NCBI GenBank assembly: GCA_902607435.1
Contig: CACLJX010000005.1
Location: 38,847 to 102,846 of the forward strand
Source: an uncultured Alphaproteobacteria bacterium
GTDB taxonomy: Bacteria; Pseudomonadota; Alphaproteobacteria; HIMB59; GCA-002718135
Direction: 5' to 3'
Length of the DNA stretch: 64,000 nucleotides
The translations under genes were made by a program, and so were the position numbers. Below, piece by piece: positions 1 to 8,594 of the stretch; within the stretch, counting starts at the first letter, position 1; each line of letters opens with the position of its first letter. The notes below the pieces were generated by a model. The model was given only the letters and a program-made list of their open reading frames with translations, was not told where the DNA came from and did not search any database.

Positions 1-2011
1 TTCCTGGAGTAATAATTTTATCAATCTCTTTATGAGAATTTATAAACTCATCAACAAAATTGTAATTTTCTAAATAGTTAGAATCTTTTATATCAACTAA
101 TTCATTTGGTAATTCTTCAATAAAACGAGAAGGCATATTATAGTCATGTGACGCATATGAATAACGATTTTGATTTACATATGTTATATGAATATTTTTC
201 CTTGCTCTAGTTATAGCTACATAGGCAAGCCTTCTTTCTTCTTCTAAACCTGCTTGCCCTAATTCTTCTATAGATCTTTTACTTGGAAATACACCTTCCT
301 CCCAACCAGCAAGAAAAATATGATCAAACTCTAATCCTTTTGCACTATGCATTGTCATTAGATTAATTGTGTTAGTGTTAGTGTTCGATATATTTTCCAA
401 TACTAGACTGACATGTTCCAAAAATCCTTCTAAATTTTCAAAATCTTTCAAACTTTCTATAAATTCTTTAATGTTATCAATTCTACTTAAACTATCTGGA
501 TTTTTTGATAAGTTTGCTTCTTGTTCCAAAAATTGAATATAATTAGAATCTTCTAATATAATTTGGACTAGCTCTTCATGAGAAACTTTGTTTTTTAATT
601 TGTGCCATTTATAAACTTTGGATAAAAAACTACTTATTTCTAGTTTAATTTTTGAAGAATTTTCTCTAACAAATATTTCAGCTGCTGTGAAAATCGAAGT
701 ATTATTTTTCCTAGCTAAACTACTTAGCTTACTAAGTGTAGTTTTGCCTATACCTCTTTTTGGGATATTAATTATTCTTTCAAAAGCAAGATCATCATTG
801 AGATTATTTACAAGTCTTAAGTAGGCTATTATATCTTTGATTTCTTTTCGTTCATAAAAACGAAGACCTCCAATAATTTTATAGGGTAACCCCAAATTAA
901 GAAATCTATCTTCAAATGATCTTGTGTGTGCAGCCACTCTGAATAATATAGCTATTTGATTAAGAGAAGTATTTTTTGAAATAAGTTTTTCTATTTCATC
1001 ACTAACATAAATTGCTTCTTCTTTAGTCTCCCAAAATCCTGATATTAAAATTTTTTCTCCTTCTCCATTATTGCTCCACAAATCTTTTCCTAATCTACCT
1101 TTATTATTTTTAATCAAAGAAGAGGCACTTTTTAAAATATTTTGAGTTGAACGATAATTTTGTTCTAATCTAATAATAACTGGTTTTAAAAAATTTTTTT
1201 TGAAATTTAATAAATTAGATATATTCGCTCCTCTCCAAGAATAAATTGATTGATCATCATCGCCTACACAACAAATATTTTTATGTTTACCATATAAATA
1301 CTCAAGCCATATTTGTTGAACATTATTTATATCTTGATATTCATCAACCAATATATATTTGAATTGATTTTGATATCTTTCTAAAACTTCTTTATGATTT
1401 TTAAAAATATTTATGCAATGAATTAAAAGATCTCCAAAATCCACGCAATTGAGCCGGATTAAATCTTCTTGATATGTTTGATAAATATTTGCGATATCTT
1501 TATTTTCTTTTTTCTTTCTGTTAGACAATAAACTGTGTGATGCAATTGATTTATTTTTATAATTATCAATTACACTAAGATAATACTTTGGTGTTTTTTC
1601 TTTAGTATCTATATTTTTTCTTTCACATATTTTCTTAATCAAATTTAATTGATCATCAGTATCAAGAATTATAAAATTCGATTTAAGACCTATTAATTTT
1701 GCATGAACTCTTAATATTTTCGCAGAAAGAGAATGAAAAGTTCCAAGCCACATATTATCTGTTGGCTGTGTTAATAAATCTATAATTCGTGATTTCATTT
1801 CAAGCGAAGCTTTGTTTGTAAAAGTAACAGCAAGTATTTGATTGGGAAAAGCTTTTTTTTCAATCAATAAATGAAGTAATCGATAAGTTAAAACTCTTGT
1901 TTTGCCACTTCCTGCACCTGCTAATACTAAACACGAACCTTCAGTGTTAATTACAGCTTTTTTTTGAGAACTGTTTAACTTATCAAGATATTTTTTGGTA
2001 AATTTAGACAT
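1..2011 (-). CDS. uvrD: UvrD/PcrA-type superfamily I DNA helicase (3' end outside window)
   Basis: ATP-dependent 3'-5' DNA helicase of the UvrD/Rep/PcrA family, acting in nucleotide excision repair, mismatch repair and replication restart. Reading the minus strand from the ATG at 2011 gives an open frame of about 670 codons that runs off the window start. Near the N-terminus it shows the Walker A motif AGAGSGKTR, then TFTNKA, the Walker B/motif II variant GDDDQSIYSWRGA, motif IV-like LEQNYRST, and near the truncated end the motif V/VI signature TMHSAKGLEFD and VAITRARK. Full-length members are about 700-780 residues, so roughly the last 50-100 are missing. It is divergent from mlaA with about 70 bases between starts. 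Family assignment is firm; the exact paralogue (UvrD versus PcrA/Rep) is inferred. Confidence 0.93.
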   Translation of the reverse strand, partial: MSKFTKKYLDKLNSSQKKAVINTEGSCLVLAGAGSGKTRVLTYRLLHLLIEKKAFPNQILAVTFTNKASLEMKSRIIDLLTQPTDNMWLGTFHSLSAKILRVHAKLIGLKSNFIILDTDDQLNLIKKICERKNIDTKEKTPKYYLSVIDNYKNKSIASHSLLSNRKKKENKDIANIYQTYQEDLIRLNCVDFGDLLIHCINIFKNHKEVLERYQNQFKYILVDEYQDINNVQQIWLEYLYGKHKNICCVGDDDQSIYSWRGANISNLLNFKKNFLKPVIIRLEQNYRSTQNILKSASSLIKNNKGRLGKDLWSNNGEGEKILISGFWETKEEAIYVSDEIEKLISKNTSLNQIAILFRVAAHTRSFEDRFLNLGLPYKIIGGLRFYERKEIKDIIAYLRLVNNLNDDLAFERIINIPKRGIGKTTLSKLSSLARKNNTSIFTAAEIFVRENSSKIKLEISSFLSKVYKWHKLKNKVSHEELVQIILEDSNYIQFLEQEANLSKNPDSLSRIDNIKEFIESLKDFENLEGFLEHVSLVLENISNTNTNTINLMTMHSAKGLEFDHIFLAGWEEGVFPSKRSIEELGQAGLEEERRLAYVAITRARKNIHITYVNQNRYSYASHDYNMPSRFIEELPNELVDIKDSNYLENYNFVDEFINSHKEIDKIITPG

Positions 2012-2084
2012 TTTTTTGTTATATTCTAATATATATAATACTATAACTACGCGACAAAATACCTTAAAAAAGATTGAGATATTT

Positions 2085-2870
2085 ATGAAATTTTTTATCT
2101 ACTTTGTTTTCTTATTTTTTTTAATTTCACTCAATAAGGGAACTTTAAGTGAATCTTCAGACAATGTAACGACTTATCCAGTTGATTTTAAAACTGGTAC
2201 TTTTGAAGATGAAATATTTGATCCATTAGAGCCAATTAATCGAGCCATTTTTGATTTTAACAATGTTGCAGACAAAATAATTTTAGAACCGGCAGCCAAA
2301 GGTTATAGAAAATTACCTTCTCCTATTCAATCTGGTATAAGTAATTTTTTAGGGAACCTAAAAATGCCACTTGTAATATTAAACCAATTTCTTCAAGGAC
2401 AAGGCAGTAATGGAATTGAATCAACAGGAAGATTCATAGTTAATAGTACTGCTGGAGTCTTTGGTATAATAGATGTAGCTGATAAATTAGGATTAGAAGA
2501 AAAAGAGGAAGATTTTGGTCAAACTTTAGCTACTTGGGGTTTGGGAGATGGCTTTTATATTGTCTTGCCTATATTTGGTCCATCTAATCTAAGAGATACT
2601 AGTGGAATGGTTTTAACTTTAGCTACTGATCCAATAAATGCTTATGCTGTTCGTGAAGGTGAGGGGGAGTTTATTCTTCTTAGAACATCAATAAATGCTG
2701 TTGATCAACGATCGAAAATAATTGATGAAGTGAATGCATTACGTGATAATTCTATAGACTATTATGCTGCCGTCAGAAGTTCTTATTATCAAAACAGAAA
2801 GGCGGCTATATTAAATATCGATGATAGTGAATTAACTCCTGTTCCACTTATAAGCGTTGAATTTGAATAA
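2085..2870 (+). CDS. mlaA: MlaA (VacJ) family phospholipid transport protein
   Basis: Outer-membrane component of the Mla system, which removes mislocalised phospholipids from the outer leaflet. The protein of about 261 residues begins with a hydrophobic signal peptide (MKFFIYFVFLFFLIS), followed by the family signature DPLEPINRAIFDFN, a long amphipathic core, and the conserved segment LPIFGPSNLRD. I chose the ATG at 2085 because an upstream in-frame start at 1995 would add 30 residues before the signal peptide. No lipobox cysteine is visible near the cleavage region, although many MlaA proteins are lipoproteins. The stop codon overlaps the start of mlaC by one base, so the two are translationally coupled. 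The inner-membrane mlaFED genes are not in the window. Confidence 0.9.
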   Translation: MKFFIYFVFLFFLISLNKGTLSESSDNVTTYPVDFKTGTFEDEIFDPLEPINRAIFDFNNVADKIILEPAAKGYRKLPSPIQSGISNFLGNLKMPLVILNQFLQGQGSNGIESTGRFIVNSTAGVFGIIDVADKLGLEEKEEDFGQTLATWGLGDGFYIVLPIFGPSNLRDTSGMVLTLATDPINAYAVREGEGEFILLRTSINAVDQRSKIIDEVNALRDNSIDYYAAVRSSYYQNRKAAILNIDDSELTPVPLISVEFE

Positions 2871-3472
2871 TGAAAAATATATATAAATTTTTAATTGTAT
2901 TCGTACTAATATCAAATTCATCATTTGCAAACGAAGCTGTCAATTGGTTAAAAATGGAAGTTGATTTTATTCTTAATGCTTATAAAAATGACAATATCAC
3001 AACAAAAGAAAAATTTGAACATATAGAAGATACAATTAACAAAAATTTTGCTGGTGCTGGAATTGCAAAATTTGTTGCTGGCCAAGCTTGGGCTTCAGCA
3101 GACAAAGATATCAAAAAAGAATATATAAAATTGTTTAAAAGACATCTTGCTTTAAATATTGCTTCTATGATGCAAGGATATTCTGATCAAGAGTATTCGT
3201 TAACTAATTCAAAGTTTGACGAAACCAATAATATTACTTTAATTGATATGGAAATAAAACATGATACGAATTCAATTTTAATTACTTGGCGTGTTAAAAA
3301 ATCTAAAAATAAATTTTACGTGATTGATTTATTAGTAGCAGATATTTCTCTCGTTGTTACAAAACGTTCTGAATTTAACTCTGCATTAAAAAAAATAGAT
3401 TATAATTTAGAAGCTTTTAATGAAATTTTGCAAAATCAAAATAAATTAAGTTATACTAAAATTATTCAATAG
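2870..3472 (+). CDS. mlaC: MlaC / toluene-tolerance Ttg2D family periplasmic protein
   Basis: Periplasmic shuttle that carries phospholipid between MlaA at the outer membrane and the inner-membrane MlaFEDB complex. The 200-residue product has a signal peptide ending near ANEA (about residue 20) and the helical Ttg2 fold. Recognisable family positions are the FEHIEDTINKNFA segment and the later LITWRVKKSKNKFYVIDLLV strand pair, the part that forms the lipid-binding cavity. Length is typical (about 200). It starts in the stop codon of mlaA, so both come from one transcript. Identity is clear from these motifs and from its neighbour; nothing unusual was seen. Confidence 0.85.
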   Translation: MKNIYKFLIVFVLISNSSFANEAVNWLKMEVDFILNAYKNDNITTKEKFEHIEDTINKNFAGAGIAKFVAGQAWASADKDIKKEYIKLFKRHLALNIASMMQGYSDQEYSLTNSKFDETNNITLIDMEIKHDTNSILITWRVKKSKNKFYVIDLLVADISLVVTKRSEFNSALKKIDYNLEAFNEILQNQNKLSYTKIIQ

Positions 3473-3576
3473 TTATTTTAATTGAAATAAATTTATATTA
3501 TTTATTTGTCAAAATAAATAAAAGTTCAAAATATTTTCTTTAATTCAATAGGTTATTAGAGTATTTACATAATATT

Positions 3577-4227
3577 ATGAAAATACAATATTTAGGTCAT
3601 TCAGGTATATCAATTGAAGATAATCTTACAATTCTTATAGATCCCTGGTTAAATGATAATCCTTTAGCAAAAATCAAAGCTGAAAGCTTAACTAAAGTAG
3701 ATTGTATTGTTGCTACACACAACCATTTTGATCATGTAAATGACATACCCATTATTGCCAAAAACACCGGAGCTACAGTTATAAGTATTGTTGAAACTGC
3801 TGAAGATTTATCCACTAAAGGCTGTGAGAAAACTATTGGTTGCAATATTGGAGGAAGAGTAAAACTTGAAAATTTTGAATTATTATTTACTCAAGCATTT
3901 CACTCAATGACTTCCAATCCTAGTGGTGTAATAATTTTTTTCAATAATAAAACAATTTTTCATGCAGGAGATACAGGGGTATTTGGAGATATGAAATTAA
4001 TTGGTGAAATGTATCCTATTGATTTAGCATTTCTTCCAGTTGGTGGTTATTTTACTATGGGACCACAAGAAGCTAATATGGCTATTCAATTACTAAAACC
4101 AAACATGGTTGTTCCAATTCATTATAATACTTTTGATGTAATCAAACAAAAAATTGATCAAGAGTTAGTTAGAAATACAAAATCAAAATTGATAATTTTA
4201 CAACCTGGTGAAGAGTTTGTTCTTTAG
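3577..4227 (+). CDS. UPF0173 metal-dependent hydrolase (metallo-beta-lactamase fold)
   Basis: A 216-residue member of the UPF0173 family of MBL-fold hydrolases; the physiological substrate is not known for the family. The N-terminal strand MKIQYLGHSG is followed by the metal-binding motif THNHFDHVND (about residues 48-57), a second ligand region QAFHSM, the HAGDTGVFGDM motif, and a C-terminal PIHYNTF histidine. These are the ligands for two metal ions. It is probably cytoplasmic, since no signal peptide is present. It lies 100 bases downstream of mlaC on the same strand and converges on the sugar transporter genes. Family assignment is sure; the function stays open. Confidence 0.85.
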   Translation: MKIQYLGHSGISIEDNLTILIDPWLNDNPLAKIKAESLTKVDCIVATHNHFDHVNDIPIIAKNTGATVISIVETAEDLSTKGCEKTIGCNIGGRVKLENFELLFTQAFHSMTSNPSGVIIFFNNKTIFHAGDTGVFGDMKLIGEMYPIDLAFLPVGGYFTMGPQEANMAIQLLKPNMVVPIHYNTFDVIKQKIDQELVRNTKSKLIILQPGEEFVL

Positions 4228-4269
4228 TTTATTTTAAAAAATTGAGATCATGAAATATTTAATTTAAAA

Positions 4270-5367
4270 TTACAATCGTAGTTCGGTATTGCTGTCAAAA
4301 ATAGAAATCTGAGATAAGTCAAAATATACTTCTTGAGGGTTGTTTAATTCCACTCCACTGTTAGGTGTAAAACGTCCGATTATTTCACTACCTGCAAAGT
4401 CAAAGGTTACATTTTTATCAAAACCAGTTGTTTCTATTATAGTTGGTGTAAGTGATAATTTTTTTGTATATTTTTTTGTACTTTCTGTGTTAGATACATA
4501 TTCAGGTCTTAATCCTACAACTATTTTTTGATTATTTTGAAAATTATTTTCAAATTCATAATGAGTTAAATCAAAATTTATATTATCTTCATTATTAGGT
4601 GTAAACATTACTGATTGAGAATCTTTTTTTATTTCACCATTAATAAAATTCATCGATGGAGAACCTATAAAGTCTGCTACAAATAAACTATTTGGTTTAT
4701 CATAAATAGTTTGAGGATCATCAAGTTGTTGAATAATGCCTTCATTCATAACAGCTATTTTTGAGGCTAAACTCATTGCTTCTATCTGATCATGAGTAAC
4801 ATACACCATTGTTGCTTTTAACGATGTATAAAGTTTCTTAATCTCATGACGCATTTCCACTCTTAATTTTGCATCAAGATTTGATAAAGGTTCATCAAAT
4901 AAAAATATTCGAGGCTCTCTGACTAATGCTCTGCCCATAGCTGTACGTTGTCTTTGTCCACCAGATAATTGCGAAGGTTTGCGATTTAATAATTCATCAA
5001 CTTTTAAGAAGTTTGAAACTTTTTCTAATTGTTGTTCAATTTTATCTTTAGGTGTTTTAGCTTGTTTTAATCCAAAAATCATATTTTCACGCACTGTCAT
5101 AGATGGATACAGAGCATAAGATTGGAATACCATGGCAATATTCCTATCTTTTGGTTCAACTTTACTAACATCATAATCATCAATAAAAACCGCCCCTTTA
5201 TCTATAGTTTCAAGCCCTGCAATAATGTTGAGTAGTGTTGATTTACCACACCCGGATGGCCCTAAAAGAACTAAAAAGCTTCCTTCTTCTATATCAAGAT
5301 TAATTTTTTTTAATACTTCAGTGCTAGCAAAACTTTTATATAAATCCTTTATTTTTAATGTTAACAT
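4270..5367 (-). CDS. gtsD: ATP-binding subunit of glucose-type sugar ABC transporter (MalK/UgpC family)
   Basis: Cytoplasmic ATPase that powers the sugar importer encoded just upstream. It has Walker A GPSGCGKST, the Q-loop MVFQSYALYP, signature LSGGQRQR, Walker B IFLFDEP, the H-loop VTHDQ, and a C-terminal TOBE-like regulatory region of about 120 residues, as in the CUT1 (MalK/UgpC) class. I use the ATG at 5367 (MLTLKIKDLYKSF), giving 365 residues; an upstream extension would overlap the permease gene and adds no family sequence. It follows the permease stop after one base. It is the last gene of the operon and converges on the UPF0173 gene. The symbol rests on the binding-protein similarity; MalK-type ATPases can serve several transporters. 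Confidence 0.85.
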   Translation of the reverse strand: MLTLKIKDLYKSFASTEVLKKINLDIEEGSFLVLLGPSGCGKSTLLNIIAGLETIDKGAVFIDDYDVSKVEPKDRNIAMVFQSYALYPSMTVRENMIFGLKQAKTPKDKIEQQLEKVSNFLKVDELLNRKPSQLSGGQRQRTAMGRALVREPRIFLFDEPLSNLDAKLRVEMRHEIKKLYTSLKATMVYVTHDQIEAMSLASKIAVMNEGIIQQLDDPQTIYDKPNSLFVADFIGSPSMNFINGEIKKDSQSVMFTPNNEDNINFDLTHYEFENNFQNNQKIVVGLRPEYVSNTESTKKYTKKLSLTPTIIETTGFDKNVTFDFAGSEIIGRFTPNSGVELNNPQEVYFDLSQISIFDSNTELRL

Positions 5368-5368
5368 A

Positions 5369-6271
5369 TTAGCCCTTAACTGCTCCTGAAGTGAGACCTC
5401 TAATAAAGTATTTTCCAGCCAATACATAAACTATGAGAGTTGGAAAACCAGCAATAATTGCTGATGCCATATCAACATTATATTCCTTAACGCTTGTACT
5501 TGATAAAACCATATTGTTTAAAGCAACTTGTATAGGTGCTGCAGTACCAAATGAAAAAGTAGCACCGAATAAGAAATCATTCCAGATTTGCGTAAATTGC
5601 CAAATGACCGTTACAACTATGATAGGTGCAGAAATAGGAATTAGAATTTTAAAAAATATTTTAAAAAATCCTGCGCCATCAATTCTAGCTGCTTTGATTA
5701 ATTCATTTGGAATTGAAACATAATAATTTCTAAAAAATAAAGTGGTAAAAGGTATTCCATAAATAGAGTGGACAACCACAAGCCCTAAAATGGAGTTAGA
5801 TATTCCTAAAATACCCAAAGTTCTAGCCATAGGTAATAAAATTGCTTGATAGGGGATAAAACACCCAAACAATAAAAAAAGAAATACCCAACTATCACCT
5901 TTAAAGCGCCATTTAGTTAAAACATACCCTGTCATTGCTCCAATAAATGTTGAAAAAAATGTAGCTGGTACAACCATCTTAATAGAATTCCAAAAATAAG
6001 GTCTTAAATATGTATCACCTGCTCCATAGCCTCTTCCACCCCAAGCCACTGCCCATGATTCAATATTTAATTGTCCTGGCAGAGTTAAAAGATTGCCCTG
6101 TCTAATTTCCTCCATTGTTTTAAACGATGTAACTAACATCACATACAATGGAAATATAAAATAAAAAGCAAATAAAACGAGAACAAAATAAAGAAACCAC
6201 CTTAATAACAAATTTGTTATTCGAGAACGATCCTCAAGTTTTTGATATGATATATTCGTGCTAGCTGACAT
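5369..6271 (-). CDS. gtsC: Sugar ABC transporter permease (MalG type, CUT1)
   Basis: Inner-membrane permease of a binding-protein-dependent sugar importer. The 300-residue protein has six predicted membrane segments, beginning about residue 24, and the cytoplasmic EAA loop near residues 190-215 (NELIKAARIDGAGFFKIFFKILIP is the expected pattern that contacts the ATPase). The start at 6271 has a GAGAG ribosome site close to the ATG and overlaps the end of the partner permease by 11 bases, showing tight coupling. In the family it pairs with a MalF-type partner. The glucose/mannose specificity is inferred from the binding protein of the operon. Confidence 0.88.
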   Translation of the reverse strand: MSASTNISYQKLEDRSRITNLLLRWFLYFVLVLFAFYFIFPLYVMLVTSFKTMEEIRQGNLLTLPGQLNIESWAVAWGGRGYGAGDTYLRPYFWNSIKMVVPATFFSTFIGAMTGYVLTKWRFKGDSWVFLFLLFGCFIPYQAILLPMARTLGILGISNSILGLVVVHSIYGIPFTTLFFRNYYVSIPNELIKAARIDGAGFFKIFFKILIPISAPIIVVTVIWQFTQIWNDFLFGATFSFGTAAPIQVALNNMVLSSTSVKEYNVDMASAIIAGFPTLIVYVLAGKYFIRGLTSGAVKG

Positions 6272-7136
6272 TCTCTCTTCTCAATTCTGAATACAAATAA
6301 GGAATAATAACGGCTGCAACTGCCATAAACATCATCATTGCACTTGCTGCTGATAAAGCTACTTGGCTTTTATGAAATGCTGTTTGCGTCATAAAAAGAG
6401 CTGGCATTGTGGTAGAAATGCCAGGACCCCCTTGAGTTAAAGCAACAATTAGATCATAACTTTTAATTGATATATGCACTAAAACAACAAAACTGGTAAA
6501 AAAAACTGGTCGCATCATTGGAATTATTATTTTCCAATATACAGTAAATAAACTTGCCCCATCTATTTTTGCTGCTTTTACAATTTCATCCTCAATAGAT
6601 CGAAGACCAGCAAGAAATAAAGCCATAACGAATCCCGATGACTGCCAAACACCGGCTATTACAATAGTATAAATGGCCATGTCTCTGTTCACAAGCCAAT
6701 CAAATGTAAAGTTTTCAAATCCCATATCAACAAACAATTTTTCAATCCCTAAAGTTGGATTTAAAATCCATTTCCAAGCTGTTCCTGTAACAATAAATGA
6801 AAGAGCCATTGGATAGAGATATATAGTTCTTAGAATTCCTTCTGTTCTAATTTTTTGATCAAGAAAAATAGCTAGGACAACCCCAATTACGATACAAATA
6901 ACTAAAAAAAGGACAGTAAAAATTAGCAAGTTATCAACTGCTATGAGCCATTTGCGTGTACCCCACAGTTTAGCGTATTGTCCTACGCCCCATAATTCGT
7001 ATCTTGGAAGAATTTTAGAATTCGTAAAAGATATATAAAAAGTCCAAAGAATGAAACCATAAACAAACCAACTGATCAAACCTACAGATGGGGCCAATAC
7101 AATTTTAGGTAAATTTTTTTCTAACGACTTAAACAT
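6261..7136 (-). CDS. gtsB: Sugar ABC transporter permease (MalF type, CUT1)
   Basis: Second inner-membrane permease of the glucose-type importer, 291 residues with about six membrane segments. The EAA loop is visible near residue 180-205 (DEIVKAAKIDGASLFTVYWK), which docks to the ATPase. It lacks the long periplasmic extension of enteric MalF, as is usual for GtsB-like permeases. It follows the binding-protein gene after a 69-base gap that holds a strong intrinsic hairpin, and overlaps the next permease. That arrangement should give far more binding protein than permease. Confidence 0.88.
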   Translation of the reverse strand: MFKSLEKNLPKIVLAPSVGLISWFVYGFILWTFYISFTNSKILPRYELWGVGQYAKLWGTRKWLIAVDNLLIFTVLFLVICIVIGVVLAIFLDQKIRTEGILRTIYLYPMALSFIVTGTAWKWILNPTLGIEKLFVDMGFENFTFDWLVNRDMAIYTIVIAGVWQSSGFVMALFLAGLRSIEDEIVKAAKIDGASLFTVYWKIIIPMMRPVFFTSFVVLVHISIKSYDLIVALTQGGPGISTTMPALFMTQTAFHKSQVALSAASAMMMFMAVAAVIIPYLYSELRRENVS

Positions 7137-7162
7137 ACATTAGACATACTATGTGAAAATAA

Positions 7163-7187
7163 AAAAGGCCACTTAAAGTGGCCTTTT
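7163..7187 (-). terminator. Intrinsic terminator/attenuator after gtsA
   Basis: A 12-bp inverted repeat (AAAAGGCCACTT, centre A, AAGTGGCCTTTT) lies between the binding-protein stop and the first permease start. On the minus strand it is followed by a T-rich tract. Because the permeases continue downstream on the same strand, it probably acts as a partial terminator or an mRNA-stabilising stem that favours gtsA message. Confidence 0.85.
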
Positions 7188-7205
7188 AAAATAAAATAAA
7201 TTTAA

Positions 7206-8465
7206 TTACATATTATCTAGAACAGCATCAGCTATGGCATTAGCCGCATCAACTGAAGACATATCAGAATTAAAGTGTTCAGTAACTACGTCTTGAAGTG
7301 CTGCTTTCATAGTATTACCTTGAGCCATACCATGAGCAAAGCTTGGTACTAAACCACCTGAATCTCCAGCAGTTTTGATATCCGCATTTGATGTTTTTGC
7401 ACATTGGTCAAATTCATCCATTGGCACATCTAAACGAGCTGGTATTGAACCTTTGTACAAGTTGAAAACTTTTTGAAAGTTTTTACCCATCATAAGTTTA
7501 GCCAATAATTTTTGACCTTCTACTTTGTCAGGATCATCAGTTTTATAGAATATAAAACTGTCAACATTGTATAAGTATCCATTATTTGATGGAGTTGAAC
7601 CACAGTAGTAATCTACACCAGGTGTTTTACCTGCAGCTGTAAATTCTCCTTTAGCCCAGTCTCCCATAATTTGGAAACCAGCTTTACCTTCAATTACCAT
7701 ACCTGTAGCAACGTTCCAGTCTCTACCGGGGCTACCAGGATCAGTATAGTTGGCAAGTTTTCTCATTTGGTCAAAAACTTTAACTGTAGTTTCACTTCTA
7801 AGACAATTTTCTTCTAAGTTTACATAACAGTTTTTGTAATAATTGTTACCGCCAATACCTAGAGCTACTGCTTCAAATACTGTAGCATCTTGCCAAGGTT
7901 GTCCACCGTGAGCAAAAGCGACTAAACCAGCTGCTTGCAATTTGTCAGCTGCTGCGTTTAATTCATCCCAAGTTGTTGGCATAGAAAGACCATTAGAATC
8001 AAAAACTGCTTTGTTAGCCCAGATCCAATCAATTCTATGAATGTTAACAGGGGCCGCACAATAAGGGCCGCTATTATTTTCACATTTATGAACTGCTGCA
8101 ATCATAGGATCTAATAAACTATCCCAACCTTCTGCTTGAGCAACTGCATCAATGTTATACGGTGCAACAACACCTTCTTGATCATACTCTTGAATGGTAG
8201 GACCTTTTATTTGAGAAGCTGAAGGCGGGTCGCCTGCAACTATTCTTGCCTTTAAGGTTACGTTAGCAGCGTCACCACCACCTCCTGTAACAGGCATATC
8301 CAACCATTCGCCACCGTTTGCTGCAAAATCATCTTTTAAAACTTTAAGCGCAGCAGCTTCTCCTCCAGAAGTCCACCAATGCAATACCTCAATCTTTGGT
8401 CCTGCAAAAACAACTGTTGAGAAAGAAGCAACGATAGCTATTAAAATAATCGAAAGTTTTTTCAT
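7206..8465 (-). CDS. gtsA: Periplasmic sugar-binding protein, GtsA-like (glucose/mannose type)
   Basis: Substrate-binding protein of the CUT1 importer. The 419-residue precursor has a signal peptide (cleavage after VVFA, about residue 21), then the start of the mature protein KIEVLHWWTSGGEAAALKVL. This opening, the GGGGDAANVTLKAR segment and the GDPPSASQIKGPTIQEY segment match the Pseudomonas GtsA glucose-binding group as I know it. Four or more cysteines in the mature part could form disulfides. The start has an AAAGGAG ribosome site. It is the first gene of gtsABCD and faces a fructosamine-kinase-like gene across a 129-base region with operator-like palindromes. Specificity for glucose is inferred from the family. 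Confidence 0.85.
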   Translation of the reverse strand: MKKLSIILIAIVASFSTVVFAGPKIEVLHWWTSGGEAAALKVLKDDFAANGGEWLDMPVTGGGGDAANVTLKARIVAGDPPSASQIKGPTIQEYDQEGVVAPYNIDAVAQAEGWDSLLDPMIAAVHKCENNSGPYCAAPVNIHRIDWIWANKAVFDSNGLSMPTTWDELNAAADKLQAAGLVAFAHGGQPWQDATVFEAVALGIGGNNYYKNCYVNLEENCLRSETTVKVFDQMRKLANYTDPGSPGRDWNVATGMVIEGKAGFQIMGDWAKGEFTAAGKTPGVDYYCGSTPSNNGYLYNVDSFIFYKTDDPDKVEGQKLLAKLMMGKNFQKVFNLYKGSIPARLDVPMDEFDQCAKTSNADIKTAGDSGGLVPSFAHGMAQGNTMKAALQDVVTEHFNSDMSSVDAANAIADAVLDNM

Positions 8466-8500
8466 TTCTTTCTCCTTTTAAGTAATTATTAATAATTAGC

Positions 8501-8546
8501 AAAACGATTTACTAATAAAACGTTTTACTTGTCAATAGCCTATAAT
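8501..8546. promoter_or_regulatory. Shared divergent promoter/operator with two LacI-family-like sites
   Basis: A perfect palindrome TAAAACGTTTTA (8516-8527) and a related half-degenerate copy AAAACGATTTAC (8501-8512) have centres 16 bp apart; the central CG flanked by A/T arms is the usual shape of LacI/GalR-family operators. On the minus strand a consensus TTGACA (8535-8530) sits directly before the palindrome; its -10 box is not obvious. On the plus strand a perfect TATAAT lies at 8541-8546, so the palindrome covers its -35 region. One repressor could therefore control gtsA and the kinase-like gene together. No lacI-type gene is in the window. Confidence 0.6.
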
Positions 8547-8594
8547 GGTTTAACAAATAAATATAATATACCCTACCACCAACCATGAGGGGTA

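Noticed and set aside
1995..2084. Longer N-terminus for mlaA
   Set aside because: Would precede the signal peptide and overlap the uvrD start; not family-like.
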